A stretch of DNA of 45,088 nt. Source: an uncultured Clostridia bacterium. Its GTDB lineage: Bacteria > Bacillota > Clostridia > Christensenellales > Borkfalkiaceae. The DNA is taken from the NCBI GenBank assembly GCA_947175325.1, contig CAMWME010000011.1:1-45088 (forward strand), in the 5' to 3' direction. Made by a program: the position numbers and the translations under genes. Under the pieces are notes generated by a model. It had not been told where the DNA came from. It saw only the letters and a list, made by a program, of their open reading frames with translations, and did not search any database. Of this stretch, positions 24,348 to 32,793 are shown piece by piece (position 1 is the first letter of the stretch; each line of letters starts with the position of its first letter).

Positions 24348-24377
24348 CCTCCGAAAAGGTTGTTGCCCTTTCGGAGG
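24348..24377 (-). terminator. Hairpin with U-tract that contains the ribosome site of the short coat gene
   Basis: CCTCCGAAAAGG (24348-24359) and CCCTTTCGGAGG (24366-24377) pair with one A-C mismatch. The 3' arm on the minus strand is the GGAGG ribosome site and six U follow before the ATG. It also ends the upstream helical-repeat gene. Confidence 0.65.
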
Positions 24378-24391
24378 ATATTTATACAAAT

Positions 24392-25186
24392 TCAATTTTT
24401 ATTCGGCATAATCAGTTGGAAGTAGGGGTCGTTGGAAAAATCCCTTTCCTTGGTGTACTCGCCGCCAAGCGCCTCGATTGCAAACTTCAACTCTTGATAC
24501 TCGATAAAGGTTATCCCGTCCTCGTCGATTTTATCAAGAAGATATTGAAGGGCGCGCTCGTCGCCGTACGCAGCAAGATAGCTTGCGTGCATGGGCACCT
24601 CGTCGGGGTCTGTGCGGAATTCCTTTAAAAGAATTTCAAACACGCCGTCGTCCCTCTTGGTCGCACGGGACATAATTTCAAGCATATACTCCCGCTCGAT
24701 ACCGTTTTTATAGTTCGCCTTTGCCTCGTCCAACACGGCGTCCGCGTTTTCCTTTATAAAGTCCACGCAACGGTTTTTGATATCCTCGTCTGAGCTTTGG
24801 CACAGCATTTCCATGTATTTATTCAACGCCATGGGGTCCGCGCCCAAAAGGTTCATCGCGTACTCGATTTCGTCTTGCGTTCCGTCAAGCAAGGGCAAAA
24901 GCTCCTTCGTCATCATTCTGCCCTCTATCGCCCCGCACAGAAATTCGGACACGGGCACGCCGTTTTTAAGATGCAGCTTTAAGCACTTTATAAGCTCGCC
25001 GTCGGTCATTGCGCCGTAGTATTCACGCGGGGTTTTGCCGAGCGATTTAATGGGCGTATCGCCGAACTTTTTGTACAGCTCGGGGATAATATCTTCCCAT
25101 TCCTCTTCCTTGTGCTTGCCCGAGTTTTTTGCAATATACTCGGACAGCTTTTCATCGAACATTCCGTCAAAATCGTATAGCTTCAT
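24392..25186 (-). CDS. Helical-repeat hypothetical protein
   Basis: A 264-residue acidic protein built of short helices, resembling HEAT-like repeats (for example ALQYLLDKIDEDGITFIEYQELKF, split here). I do not recognise a family name. There is no membrane segment, signal or catalytic motif. Its ATG overlaps the stop of the TPR protein gene (ATGA), so the two proteins are co-translated and may act together. It is followed by the hairpin that precedes the coat genes. Confidence 0.75.
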   Translation of the reverse strand: MKLYDFDGMFDEKLSEYIAKNSGKHKEEEWEDIIPELYKKFGDTPIKSLGKTPREYYGAMTDGELIKCLKLHLKNGVPVSEFLCGAIEGRMMTKELLPLLDGTQDEIEYAMNLLGADPMALNKYMEMLCQSSDEDIKNRCVDFIKENADAVLDEAKANYKNGIEREYMLEIMSRATKRDDGVFEILLKEFRTDPDEVPMHASYLAAYGDERALQYLLDKIDEDGITFIEYQELKFAIEALGGEYTKERDFSNDPYFQLIMPNKN

Positions 25187-26841
25187 AAATCCCTCAAAAG
25201 GTTGTCAATCTGTTCTTTATCCGCCTCGAAGAAGGAATAAATTTTATCCCCCTCTATGCCGGCGGCGTTCACTTCCGATAGGCAATAAACTGCCGCGGTT
25301 AAAACGTCAACGCTCTTCACTTCGTCCAGCCTTCCGTCCGCCGAAAGCTTGTGGTAAATCCGCTCGGCCGCGTCCGCAAACGAAAATCCGTAATCGTCCT
25401 CAAGCACCGAAAAGTGTGCAACCAACCTTGCGTACGCTTGCACGAAAAACTTCCTTTTCGTCCGCCCTATGTCCAGCGTTGTAGTGGTAATTCTCTTGTA
25501 CACGTGGCAGATAACCACGCCGAAGCACTCGAACTCGTTGCGCTCTGCAAGCGAAGTCAACACCTCTAATTTCAGCCTATCGTCAAGGAAGGCGTCCAAA
25601 AGAATACTTCTTACTATTCCGTCAAGCCCCGCCTTTACGGCAACTTGCGCGGCAAGCAACTGCAGCTCGCTTCCGCCGAAGCCCTCTATCTCGTCAAAGC
25701 ACCACCTTACGCAGTCCGAAAGGTCAACGTCCGCGGCAAGCTTTTTCGCCGCCGTGTTCGATAGCCGCAAGTACGCGGCAAGCAGTTTTAAGGACGATTC
25801 CCTCACCTCGTTCGGCAAGCGGTAGAAATAACTTAGCTCCTTTATATCTCCGCTGTCCTTCATTCCCCGCGCTTGTTTGTAATAATAGCGCGCCGTAACG
25901 GCGTCGGGGTATATCGTGCACAAGTCGTCGAAGGCGGCAAAGCTTTCTTCGTACTTGCCGCAGTTGAACGCGGAAACGGCCTTAAAATACATAATATTTA
26001 AATCGTATTCAAGCTCGCCCGTCAGCTTTTTAAACAGCCCGTACGCCTCGGCGTGCAGCTTGTTTTCACAGCAAACGGTTGCAATTTTATAAATGTTTTC
26101 GGGGTCGGTAAGCTCTAAGCTTAACAGCCTTTTGGCAAGCACGAGCGCTTCTTCGCGTTTGCCCGCCTCCGTCTTTACGGCGGCAAGCGTGGTCAAGGCT
26201 TGAACGTCGTCGGGGTACTTTTCCAAAACGGCTAAGCACTCTTGCTCGGCTTCCTCGCACCTGTCCGAAATAATTTTGCACATAGCCACGTAGTTGCGCG
26301 CGGCAAGATACTTCGGGTTGCCCTCGCCCACCTTTTCGAATTCTTCGATGGCGCGGTCGTATTCACCCGCCTTCATATGTGCAATTCCGCCGCTAAGATA
26401 TTCCGAGCAGTCCTCCAAGGCGGGCGGATAAGAAAACTTCAACGGGTTCTCGTCGTTGCTGGTAAATTCCCTTAAAATTTCCTCGCGCATCTCGTGGTCG
26501 ACTTCGTCGCTTTCGGATAAAAGCTTGTTGTAATAGTACGCCGAATAATGCTCGTTACCGAGGTTCATATAGCTCACCGCCAAGCCCTCGTAGCAGTCCG
26601 ACATATCGGCAAAGTCAGCCTCGTCAACGTACTTAAACCAGCCGTTGACGCACTTTTCGTACAGCCCCATATCGTCGAAAATTTCAGCATAAAGCATCAA
26701 CGAATCGTCGTCGTTGCCGTTCAGCTCGTAATTCTTATTGAGAATTTTCAACGCGCCTATATAGTTGTGATTATCGACCAAATCCGCCGCAAGCGAAATA
26801 AGCCTATCGCCGCCGAGGTCGATTTTCGTAACTTTGCTCAT
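25183..26841 (-). CDS. TPR-repeat protein
   Basis: A 552-residue soluble protein with several tetratricopeptide repeats: YIGALKILNKNYELNGNDDD, AYYYNKLLSES, KAGEYDRAIEEFEKVGEGNP, ECLAVLEKYPDDVQALTTLA, AFNCGKYEESFAAFDDL. The last 180 residues are a less regular helical domain. TPR proteins serve as scaffolds for protein-protein contacts; the specific partner is unknown. It lies four bases after hslO and overlaps the next gene by four bases. Confidence 0.85.
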   Translation of the reverse strand: MSKVTKIDLGGDRLISLAADLVDNHNYIGALKILNKNYELNGNDDDSLMLYAEIFDDMGLYEKCVNGWFKYVDEADFADMSDCYEGLAVSYMNLGNEHYSAYYYNKLLSESDEVDHEMREEILREFTSNDENPLKFSYPPALEDCSEYLSGGIAHMKAGEYDRAIEEFEKVGEGNPKYLAARNYVAMCKIISDRCEEAEQECLAVLEKYPDDVQALTTLAAVKTEAGKREEALVLAKRLLSLELTDPENIYKIATVCCENKLHAEAYGLFKKLTGELEYDLNIMYFKAVSAFNCGKYEESFAAFDDLCTIYPDAVTARYYYKQARGMKDSGDIKELSYFYRLPNEVRESSLKLLAAYLRLSNTAAKKLAADVDLSDCVRWCFDEIEGFGGSELQLLAAQVAVKAGLDGIVRSILLDAFLDDRLKLEVLTSLAERNEFECFGVVICHVYKRITTTTLDIGRTKRKFFVQAYARLVAHFSVLEDDYGFSFADAAERIYHKLSADGRLDEVKSVDVLTAAVYCLSEVNAAGIEGDKIYSFFEADKEQIDNLLRDL

Positions 26842-26845
26842 AAAT

Positions 26846-27667
26846 TTATTTAAATAACTTTTCTATATCGCCGGACTTAAACTTGTAATCGGTATTGCAG
26901 TAATGGCAGTGCACGCTAACGCACCCTTCCTCTTCGACTATTTTAAGTAGTTCGGTTTTGCCGAGGGGCATAATAACCCCCTCTATTTTTTTGCGCGAAC
27001 AATTACACTTATATGCGGGGAAAGTGAGATAAACCCCGCTTTTTTCGGTTTCTTCGGAAAAATATTTGTCGATAATCCCGTCCGCGCCCAAGCTTTCGAT
27101 AACTTCCGCCGCGTTCACGAAGTTTTGCATAGCGTTCTCGGCTTTGTCCATATTCTCTTCCGAGGTGCCGGGAAGTAGCTGCATAACCACGCCGCCCGCC
27201 GCCACGCACTTGCCGTTTTTCATTTTAACGCCGAAAGAAACCGCCGTTTCTATCTGCTCGCTCTTGTGGAAGTACTGCATAAGGTTTTCGGACACGTCGC
27301 AAGATTTCAGCTCGCAAGTGCCGAGGAAGGGGCGGAAAAGTCCGTCGTCCTTTATGACGGTCATAACGCCGCCTTTAAGCCCGTTTTCCGCGCCGTCGAT
27401 ATAGCCGCGGATATGCCCGTCCTTATCGCCCGAAACCGATGCGGTGGCACTGCCGTCCCCCGATTTAACGGTAATAGATACCGCGCCTTTTTCGGATTTT
27501 AAACAGCCCGCCATATACGCGCAAGCCGTCAAAAGTCCGCCCAAAAGCTTTGCTCCGTTTTCGTCAAGGTTATGAATTTTTATTGCGTCGTTCACGAGCT
27601 CGGTCGTGTCCAGAACGGACAGCGAAACTTGCAAATCGTAGACTAGTGATTTATAAAGCTTATTCAT
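26846..27667 (-). CDS. hslO: Redox-regulated chaperone Hsp33
   Basis: A 273-residue Hsp33 protein, a holdase activated by oxidation and unfolding. The N-terminal domain has the family's GGLLTACAYMAGCLKSEK; the zinc switch at the C-terminus is CNC near residue 226 and CHYC near residue 255, all four cysteines present. I start at the ATG at 27667, which overlaps the stop of the upstream methyltransferase (ATGA); a TTG four codons earlier is less likely. It is in a co-translated run of genes. Confidence 0.95.
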   Translation of the reverse strand: MNKLYKSLVYDLQVSLSVLDTTELVNDAIKIHNLDENGAKLLGGLLTACAYMAGCLKSEKGAVSITVKSGDGSATASVSGDKDGHIRGYIDGAENGLKGGVMTVIKDDGLFRPFLGTCELKSCDVSENLMQYFHKSEQIETAVSFGVKMKNGKCVAAGGVVMQLLPGTSEENMDKAENAMQNFVNAAEVIESLGADGIIDKYFSEETEKSGVYLTFPAYKCNCSRKKIEGVIMPLGKTELLKIVEEEGCVSVHCHYCNTDYKFKSGDIEKLFK

Positions 27668-28392
27668 ATTTTTTTGCAAATAAAATTAATCCGTTTTTCT
27701 TTCGTTCCGCCGAGGTGCCCCTCGGTTTCCACTTTAAAGCCCGCATTTTCCAGCGCGGAAATTACGGCTTGTTCACCATGGATATACTGCGTCTGCCTTT
27801 CGTCCGCGCGGTCGTACTTGCCGTCCGCGCCGCGCGTAAACACGGTTATATCCATATCAACCTTGTTGCCGTTCAAGGTATTGAACCAAAGGTAGGTTAT
27901 GTCCTCGCCGTCGTCGGCAAAGAGGTTGTTGCCCAAATCGTTTTTAAGCTTTTCTTCAGAGCTAATATCGAAAAGAAACACCCCGCCCTTTTTAAGGCTT
28001 TGATAAACCTTTGAAAAGGTAGCGGCAAGCTTTTCTTGCGGCACGTAGTTTAAACAGTCGTTGACGGCAACTATGAAATCGGGCTTTGCGTTTACTTTCA
28101 GTTTGGTTATATCGCCGTATAAAAATTCGGCTTGCACGCCCTCGCGCCGAGCAATTTCCACTGCGGAGGACAGCATCTCCTCTGATATATCCATACCCTT
28201 CACGGAGTAGCCCGCACGGCTGAGCGCACGCGTAAAGTAGCCGTTGCCGCAGCCTATATCCAGCCCTTCGCGCCCCGCGCCCAAAATTCTAAGCTTATTA
28301 ATTAAATACTGCGACCATTCGTCATAGCCGCAGTCGTCGTTTAAATATTCGAATTTGCCGCCCAAAGCGGAATAAGGTTTGCCTTTTATCAT
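27664..28392 (-). CDS. Class I SAM-dependent methyltransferase
   Basis: A 242-residue methyltransferase with the Rossmann fold. Motif I is GLDIGCGNGYFTRALSRAGY (about residues 39-58), followed by GMDISEEML (motif II, SAM ribose-binding acidic residue), DFIVAVNDCLNYV and GGVFLFDIS. The closest general type is the small-molecule or YjhP/Tam-like group. The substrate is unknown. Its start overlaps the stop of the membrane protein gene and its stop the hslO start, so it is tightly coupled. Confidence 0.9.
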   Translation of the reverse strand: MIKGKPYSALGGKFEYLNDDCGYDEWSQYLINKLRILGAGREGLDIGCGNGYFTRALSRAGYSVKGMDISEEMLSSAVEIARREGVQAEFLYGDITKLKVNAKPDFIVAVNDCLNYVPQEKLAATFSKVYQSLKKGGVFLFDISSEEKLKNDLGNNLFADDGEDITYLWFNTLNGNKVDMDITVFTRGADGKYDRADERQTQYIHGEQAVISALENAGFKVETEGHLGGTKEKRINFICKKI

Positions 28393-29630
28393 TTCAAGAG
28401 GTTGTCCACGCTGATTTTCTTCTTTTTCTTTCCCTTCTTGCCAGGTTCGTCAGAAAGCGCCTTTTCGCGCTCGGCAAAAAGTCTGTTGTATTCAACGTAA
28501 ACGGTGTCGTTCTTGTGCGCGTTCTCGTAAGCCGCCACGTCGGAATTGAGCTTGTCCCTACCCTCGGCAACTGCCGAAATGTCCTTACGGGTAAAGGTTT
28601 TGCCGATATTCGTTACCGCCGCTTCCGCCGCTATCGGCATTATGGGGCGGGAAATAAGCTCGCTTTTGCCGGCTGCAAGAAGCTCGCGTGCGCGCTGCTT
28701 TTCGTCCGCAACCACTTCCTCTTGCGTTCTTGCCGCCTTCTTTTCTTCCTCGACGACCTTCAAGGTCGGGTTAATGTACGCGTCGAACACCGACTGCGTA
28801 AACGCCGTCCAGCACAAAATTATGAACGAGAAACCGATGAATACGAATATTGCGTAAGAAACGTATCTTACTATCCCGCCTATCATAAACAGCCATACGG
28901 GGATAAGCGAGAAGCCAGCCATAAACACGGTCTTTAAAATCGAGCCGATGCATAAAACGAACGAGTTTTTGAAAAGCTGGATAAGCTTAACCTTATAGGT
29001 CGTTCCGACTGCGTAAACCCAAGCCATAAAAATTCCGACCAAAACGGTTGCGATAATTATGAAAACGTACGCGGTAATTTCGCCCGCAGCACCGCCACCC
29101 ATTGCTTGGGCGTACTCCATTTGGTCGCCGATTAAAAAGGTTGCGTACATAAAAATCAAGAACACGAACACGGGGAAAACGGTGTTGAAGTAGTTGACTT
29201 TTACGCCGTGGAAGAAGCCTTTAAGCGAAAACTCGCCGTGGGTGTTTATAAGCTTTCTTATGGAATAGGTTGCGCCCGCAACGCCTACTGCGGCAATAAA
29301 GCCCGACAAAATAAGCGCGGCGTAGAAAAGTATATCCGCAGAAAGCGTAAGCCTTTCCGCAAGCCCCGTTACGTCGGTATAGTACGGGAACAGAATGCTC
29401 GAGTTAAAGGGATACACGTCTCCAAGCATACGGATATAAGCCGAACGGAAGAACAAAAGTCCTATTGCCGGTGCAAAGGTTATCAAAACGAATACGTTGA
29501 TTAAAACCAACTTTAAAAAGTTGGATTTGAAAACGTACCAAGTATCGCTCCACCTACCTTGCGGAACGCTTTTTCTGGTATAGTCGTCGGCAACTTCGTT
29601 GCCTTCAAGATTAGTAACTTCTAAAGCCAT
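28389..29630 (-). CDS. Six-helix membrane protein with charged C-terminal tail
   Basis: A 413-residue protein. Residues 38-300 have about six membrane helices (FLKLVLINVFVLITFAPAIG; FIAAVGVAGATYSI; FVFLIFMYATFLIGD; and more). The pattern of an early FKSNFLKL followed by paired helices is reminiscent of the DUF624/YesL group but not a clear member. The C-terminus (from about residue 310) is cytosolic, highly charged and ends in KKGKKKKKISVDNLLK, suitable for binding nucleic acid or phospholipid. It heads the coupled run that includes the methyltransferase, hslO, TPR and helical-repeat genes. Promoter at 29661-29689. Confidence 0.78.
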   Translation of the reverse strand: MALEVTNLEGNEVADDYTRKSVPQGRWSDTWYVFKSNFLKLVLINVFVLITFAPAIGLLFFRSAYIRMLGDVYPFNSSILFPYYTDVTGLAERLTLSADILFYAALILSGFIAAVGVAGATYSIRKLINTHGEFSLKGFFHGVKVNYFNTVFPVFVFLIFMYATFLIGDQMEYAQAMGGGAAGEITAYVFIIIATVLVGIFMAWVYAVGTTYKVKLIQLFKNSFVLCIGSILKTVFMAGFSLIPVWLFMIGGIVRYVSYAIFVFIGFSFIILCWTAFTQSVFDAYINPTLKVVEEEKKAARTQEEVVADEKQRARELLAAGKSELISRPIMPIAAEAAVTNIGKTFTRKDISAVAEGRDKLNSDVAAYENAHKNDTVYVEYNRLFAEREKALSDEPGKKGKKKKKISVDNLLK

Positions 29631-29660
29631 AAAAAACCCAAAATAAATTTACTGAAATTT

Positions 29661-29689
29661 ATGATACCATATCCGCAAAAATTTTTCAA
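29661..29689 (-). promoter_or_regulatory. Promoter of the membrane protein-hslO-TPR run
   Basis: TTGAAA (29684-29689), 17 bases, TATCAT (29661-29666) with TGG before it, minus strand. The leader to the ATG at 29630 is about 25 bases. Confidence 0.65.
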
Positions 29690-29709
29690 CCTTTTGCGCG
29701 CCCAAACGA

Positions 29710-29742
29710 AAAAAAATCCCCGCGCCGATTAAAGGCGCGGGG
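29710..29742 (-). terminator. Terminator of the permease gene
   Basis: CCCCGCGCC (29718-29726) and GGCGCGGGG (29734-29742) form a 9-bp stem followed by eight U with one interruption on the minus strand. Confidence 0.85.
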
Positions 29743-29756
29743 AATAAATTTAATTA

Positions 29757-30713
29757 TCAAATTTTCAAAAGAGCCATAAAGCCGTTAACGGCTATTCCCA
29801 CTACCACGGCAATTACGTACATTACGACTACTAAAAGAATATTTCTTTTAAGCTTTTTGGTGTTTCTGAAAAGCACAACAAGCCCCAGCCCCGCGTTAGA
29901 GCAAAGCCCGCCGACAAGGCTTCCGAAAAGTATCGCGCCGTTAGTGTACGCACCGGTTAAAATTACGCTTGACGCACAGTTGGGGATAAGCCCGATAAGT
30001 CCCGTTATAAGCGGCTGAACGTAAGCCCCGCCCTCCATCGCGCTTGCGGAAATTTTATCCACCCCGCCCGCAACGTCTATGATATATCCGAATACGAGGT
30101 TGACGATTAAAAGATACGCCGCGATTTTCAAGGAGTGTAACAAGGGTGAAACGATATAAGTTTTAAAATCGGAAGTCGTGCCGAGCATTCCGCCGTCGTG
30201 CTCCGAACAGCAGAAGTGCGCCTCCACGTCTTGCGCCGCGCCAACCTTTGCAAGCTTTTCTTTGGGAAGAAGGGAGTTTGCAAGATACCCGACGCCCACG
30301 GATACGATAAGCTTGATAAGCACCAAAAGCATCACAGACGGCGCCGCGGTCATGTCCGAAATCATTATGATAAGCGCCTCGTCCGAGGTGGCGATAAATA
30401 CCGCAAGTATCGTGCCCGTGCGGATATAGCCCCTATCGTAGAGCTTTGCCGCCATCACGGAAAACCCGCACTGCGGAATAAGCCCCGTCGCCGAGCCTAT
30501 AAGCGGAGCAAACCCTCCTTGTAAAATTTTTTGGCTTTGGATAAGCTTGGTTCTGTGCTCCAAAATCTCCATCAAAATGTAGATAAGATAGAGAAACGGA
30601 AACAGTTTCAAGGTATCCCAAAACGCGTCAAGTATTACACTCATAACAAACTTTACCGCAAACGCATATATGCGGCGCAATACTGCGTCAAGTTTGCGTT
30701 TTGCCTTGCTCAT
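29757..30713 (-). CDS. Putative manganese/heavy-metal exporter permease (ArsP_2-like)
   Basis: A 318-residue polytopic protein of the family called putative manganese transporter or 10-TM heavy-metal exporter. Two homologous halves each have a gate-like motif: TGLIPQCGFSVMAAKLYDRG and GLIPNCASSVILTGAYTNGA, with a conserved Cys in each. A soluble link contains HFCCSEHDGG, which may bind metal. It most likely exports a divalent metal ion, but the ion is not evident. There is no good ribosome site; the ATG follows a 140-base leader with two hairpins (separate entry). Confidence 0.85.
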   Translation of the reverse strand: MSKAKRKLDAVLRRIYAFAVKFVMSVILDAFWDTLKLFPFLYLIYILMEILEHRTKLIQSQKILQGGFAPLIGSATGLIPQCGFSVMAAKLYDRGYIRTGTILAVFIATSDEALIIMISDMTAAPSVMLLVLIKLIVSVGVGYLANSLLPKEKLAKVGAAQDVEAHFCCSEHDGGMLGTTSDFKTYIVSPLLHSLKIAAYLLIVNLVFGYIIDVAGGVDKISASAMEGGAYVQPLITGLIGLIPNCASSVILTGAYTNGAILFGSLVGGLCSNAGLGLVVLFRNTKKLKRNILLVVVMYVIAVVVGIAVNGFMALLKI

Positions 30714-30757
30714 TTACGCTAAGTAAACTCCCGTCGGCAAATCCGCACTTTCCTTGT

Positions 30758-30817
30758 CTTGCTTGCATCTCTGCGTTTTTTACAAGCAAGCCGCCCGCAA
30801 AATATCTACACGGGCGG
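30758..30817 (-). promoter_or_regulatory. Two adjacent hairpins in the permease leader
   Basis: On the minus strand, CCGCCCG...CGGGCGG (30791-30817) is directly followed by CTTGCTTG...CAAGCAAG (30758-30790, 8-bp arms). The first is probably the ABC gene terminator. The second has no U-run and may regulate the permease. I do not see the yybP-ykoY core. Confidence 0.45.
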
Positions 30818-30853
30818 CGTTTGTTTTATTACCAATTAATTAACTTTTTAAAC

Positions 30854-32056
30854 TTACTTCTTGCTCTTCTTGTTGGGCTTTAAGCTTTCGTGGATTCGTA
30901 CTTCCTCGTCGTATGCAAGCGGAATAAAATCCGCGTCCGCATATTCGGTTTTGTTATAACCCGCGTCCCTATTTAAAAGGGTCAAACAGCTTGCCGCGTC
31001 GAAGATATAAAGCTTGGTAAGGTCAACCGAAACGCCGACCTTCTTGCCCTTTTGGGCGTCCGCCTTAGCTTGCGCGTTTATGCAAACCTCGGGGGTGAGG
31101 TCTACCTCGGCGTAGCCTTCTTCAACCTTGTCCACCGTGCCGCTGAAAATTCCGTTATCGCAAACCTCCGCATCCTCGGGGCGAATACCCAAAGTTACGT
31201 ACTTACCGCTGCTTGCGTATTCCGATATTTTTTCAAAACGGGCAACGATATTTTCGGGCAGTTCAACCTTGTAGTCCGCAAAAGTTGCAAAGTATTTACC
31301 GCCGTCTTCCGCGATTTTAACTTTTTTAATAAAGTTAATCGTGGGCGAACCGATATAGAACGCCACGTAGGTGTTTGCGGGGTAATCGTAAAGGTTTGCG
31401 GGCGTGTCTATCTGCTGAACGAACCCGTCCTTCAAAACCACGAGCCTCGTGCCTATCGTAAGCGCTTCGGGAACGTTTTTCGTCGCGTAGATAAAAGTCC
31501 CTTCAAGTCTTGCTTGCAAGTTCATAATAACGTTGAGCATATCGCCTTTAAGCTTATCGTCCAAGCCCGACAAAGGCTCGTCGAAAAGGTACAGCTTGGG
31601 CTCCCTTACGATAGCTCTGCCTATCGCCACGCGCTGTTTTGCCGCAGCGGTAAGAACCTTGGGTTTACGGAACAGAATGTCGTTTAAGCCGAGAATGTTG
31701 GAAACTACCTTCACCCTCTCTTGAACCAACGCCTCGGGAGCCTTTCTAAGCCTTAACCCGAATGCCAGATTATCGAACACGTTCAGCGAGGGGTAAAGCG
31801 TACTGCTTTGGAAGACCATAGCGATATCTCTGTTTTTCGGCTCCACGTCCACCATATCCTTATCGTCGATGAACACTGAGCCGGAGGTTGCGTCCTCAAG
31901 CCCCGCTACGACGCGAAGTAGCGACGACTTGCCGCTTCCGTCCGCGCCGACTATGACGAGGAATTCTTTATCCTTCGCCTCTAAATTTATATCGTATAAA
32001 CCCGTTTCACCCGAGGGGTAAACCTTGTTAACGCCGCTTATCTTTAAACTTGCCAT
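30854..32056 (-). CDS. MalK/UgpC-type ABC ATPase with degenerate signature
   Basis: A 400-residue protein that aligns end to end with sugar-importer ATPases (MalK, MsmK, UgpC): ABC domain to about residue 235, then TOBE-like beta domain. Walker A (GADGSGKSS, 37-45), Q-loop Gln83, Walker B (LYLFDEP, 155-161) and D-loop are intact. But the LSGGQ signature reads LTAAAKQ (135-141) and the switch His in the usual VTHDQ reads ATKNV (Lys193). No permease or binding-protein gene is nearby. It may have lost transport ATPase activity and work as a regulatory or structural protein, or be paired with a separate intact ATPase. C-terminal 30 residues are a charged extension. Confidence 0.9.
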   Translation of the reverse strand: MASLKISGVNKVYPSGETGLYDINLEAKDKEFLVIVGADGSGKSSLLRVVAGLEDATSGSVFIDDKDMVDVEPKNRDIAMVFQSSTLYPSLNVFDNLAFGLRLRKAPEALVQERVKVVSNILGLNDILFRKPKVLTAAAKQRVAIGRAIVREPKLYLFDEPLSGLDDKLKGDMLNVIMNLQARLEGTFIYATKNVPEALTIGTRLVVLKDGFVQQIDTPANLYDYPANTYVAFYIGSPTINFIKKVKIAEDGGKYFATFADYKVELPENIVARFEKISEYASSGKYVTLGIRPEDAEVCDNGIFSGTVDKVEEGYAEVDLTPEVCINAQAKADAQKGKKVGVSVDLTKLYIFDAASCLTLLNRDAGYNKTEYADADFIPLAYDEEVRIHESLKPNKKSKK

Positions 32057-32121
32057 AACTTTTCTCCGAAATTATATACCATATATTACCATATCAGTTG
32101 AGAAAAATCAAGTTAAACACT

Positions 32122-32150
32122 TTGCAATTATTTAAATTAGCCGTTATAAT
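32122..32150 (+). promoter_or_regulatory. queH promoter directly at the start codon
   Basis: TTGCAA (32122-32127), 17 bases, TATAAT (32145-32150). Six bases separate the -10 element and the ATG at 32157, the usual distance to a transcription start, so the mRNA would begin at the start codon. No ribosome site could fit. Confidence 0.7.
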
Positions 32151-32156
32151 AAAAAT

Positions 32157-32747
32157 ATGAACAAGCCCGATTACGACAAGCTGATGCAAAACCAAATAGA
32201 GGAAAACGGCGGCAAGCGGCTCTTATTGCACTGCTGCTGCGCGCCGTGCTCTTCCGCTTGTTTGGAACGGCTGAAAGACCACTTTAAAATAACCGTTCTA
32301 TTCTACAACCCCAACATCGGCGACGAGGAATACGAACGCCGCAAGGCGGAGCTTTTGCGCCTTATTAAAACTACGGGCTGGGCGGACTTTATCGACTGCG
32401 ACCACGACGAGGCGGAATTTTTAAACGCCGTAAAGGGGCTTGAAAGCTTGGGCGAGGGCTCTGCCCGCTGTTTGAAGTGCTTCGAGTTAAGGCTTGCAAA
32501 AACCAAAGAGGTTGCAGACGAGCACGGGTTCGACTTCTTCACCACCACCTTGACGATAAGCCCGTTAAAAAACGCGCAAGCCGTTAACGAAATAGGCGCG
32601 CGCCTCGGCGGCGATAAGTGGCTTTACTCAGACTTTAAAAAGCGCAACGGATATTTACGTAGCACCCAGCTTTCAAAGGAATACGACCTTTATAGGCAAA
32701 ATTACTGCGGCTGCAAGTTCTCAAAACGCGAAACCGAATTAAAATAG
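32157..32747 (+). CDS. queH: Epoxyqueuosine reductase QueH
   Basis: A 196-residue QueH, the non-cobalamin epoxyqueuosine reductase that finishes queuosine synthesis in tRNA. The metal cluster cysteines are in HCCCAPCSS (residues 25-33) and, at the end, YCGCKFS; central CLKCFELRL and TTLTISPLKN are conserved. The length is typical. No Shine-Dalgarno site is present and the promoter sits exactly at the gene start, so it probably has a leaderless message. It is divergent from the ABC gene. Other queuosine genes are not in the window. Confidence 0.94.
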   Translation: MNKPDYDKLMQNQIEENGGKRLLLHCCCAPCSSACLERLKDHFKITVLFYNPNIGDEEYERRKAELLRLIKTTGWADFIDCDHDEAEFLNAVKGLESLGEGSARCLKCFELRLAKTKEVADEHGFDFFTTTLTISPLKNAQAVNEIGARLGGDKWLYSDFKKRNGYLRSTQLSKEYDLYRQNYCGCKFSKRETELK

Positions 32748-32748
32748 C

Positions 32749-32777
32749 TTGTATTACCCGCCCGTAAATGTTATAAT
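32749..32777 (+). promoter_or_regulatory. Promoter of the carbamoyltransferase-like gene
   Basis: TTGTAT (32749-32754), 17 bases, TATAAT (32772-32777). The start of transcription falls at about 32783, next to the ATG at 32782 and only about 10 bases before the ATG at 32794, which has GAGG six bases upstream. Confidence 0.65.
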
Positions 32778-32793
32778 GGGCATGAGGTTTTTT

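Noticed and set aside
29568-29580. A third copy of the GCGGAACGCTT element
   Set aside because: The match is short, within the coding region of the membrane protein, and has none of the flanking blocks.
30714-30853. yybP-ykoY manganese riboswitch
   Set aside because: The conserved loop sequences are not there; only plain hairpins are visible.
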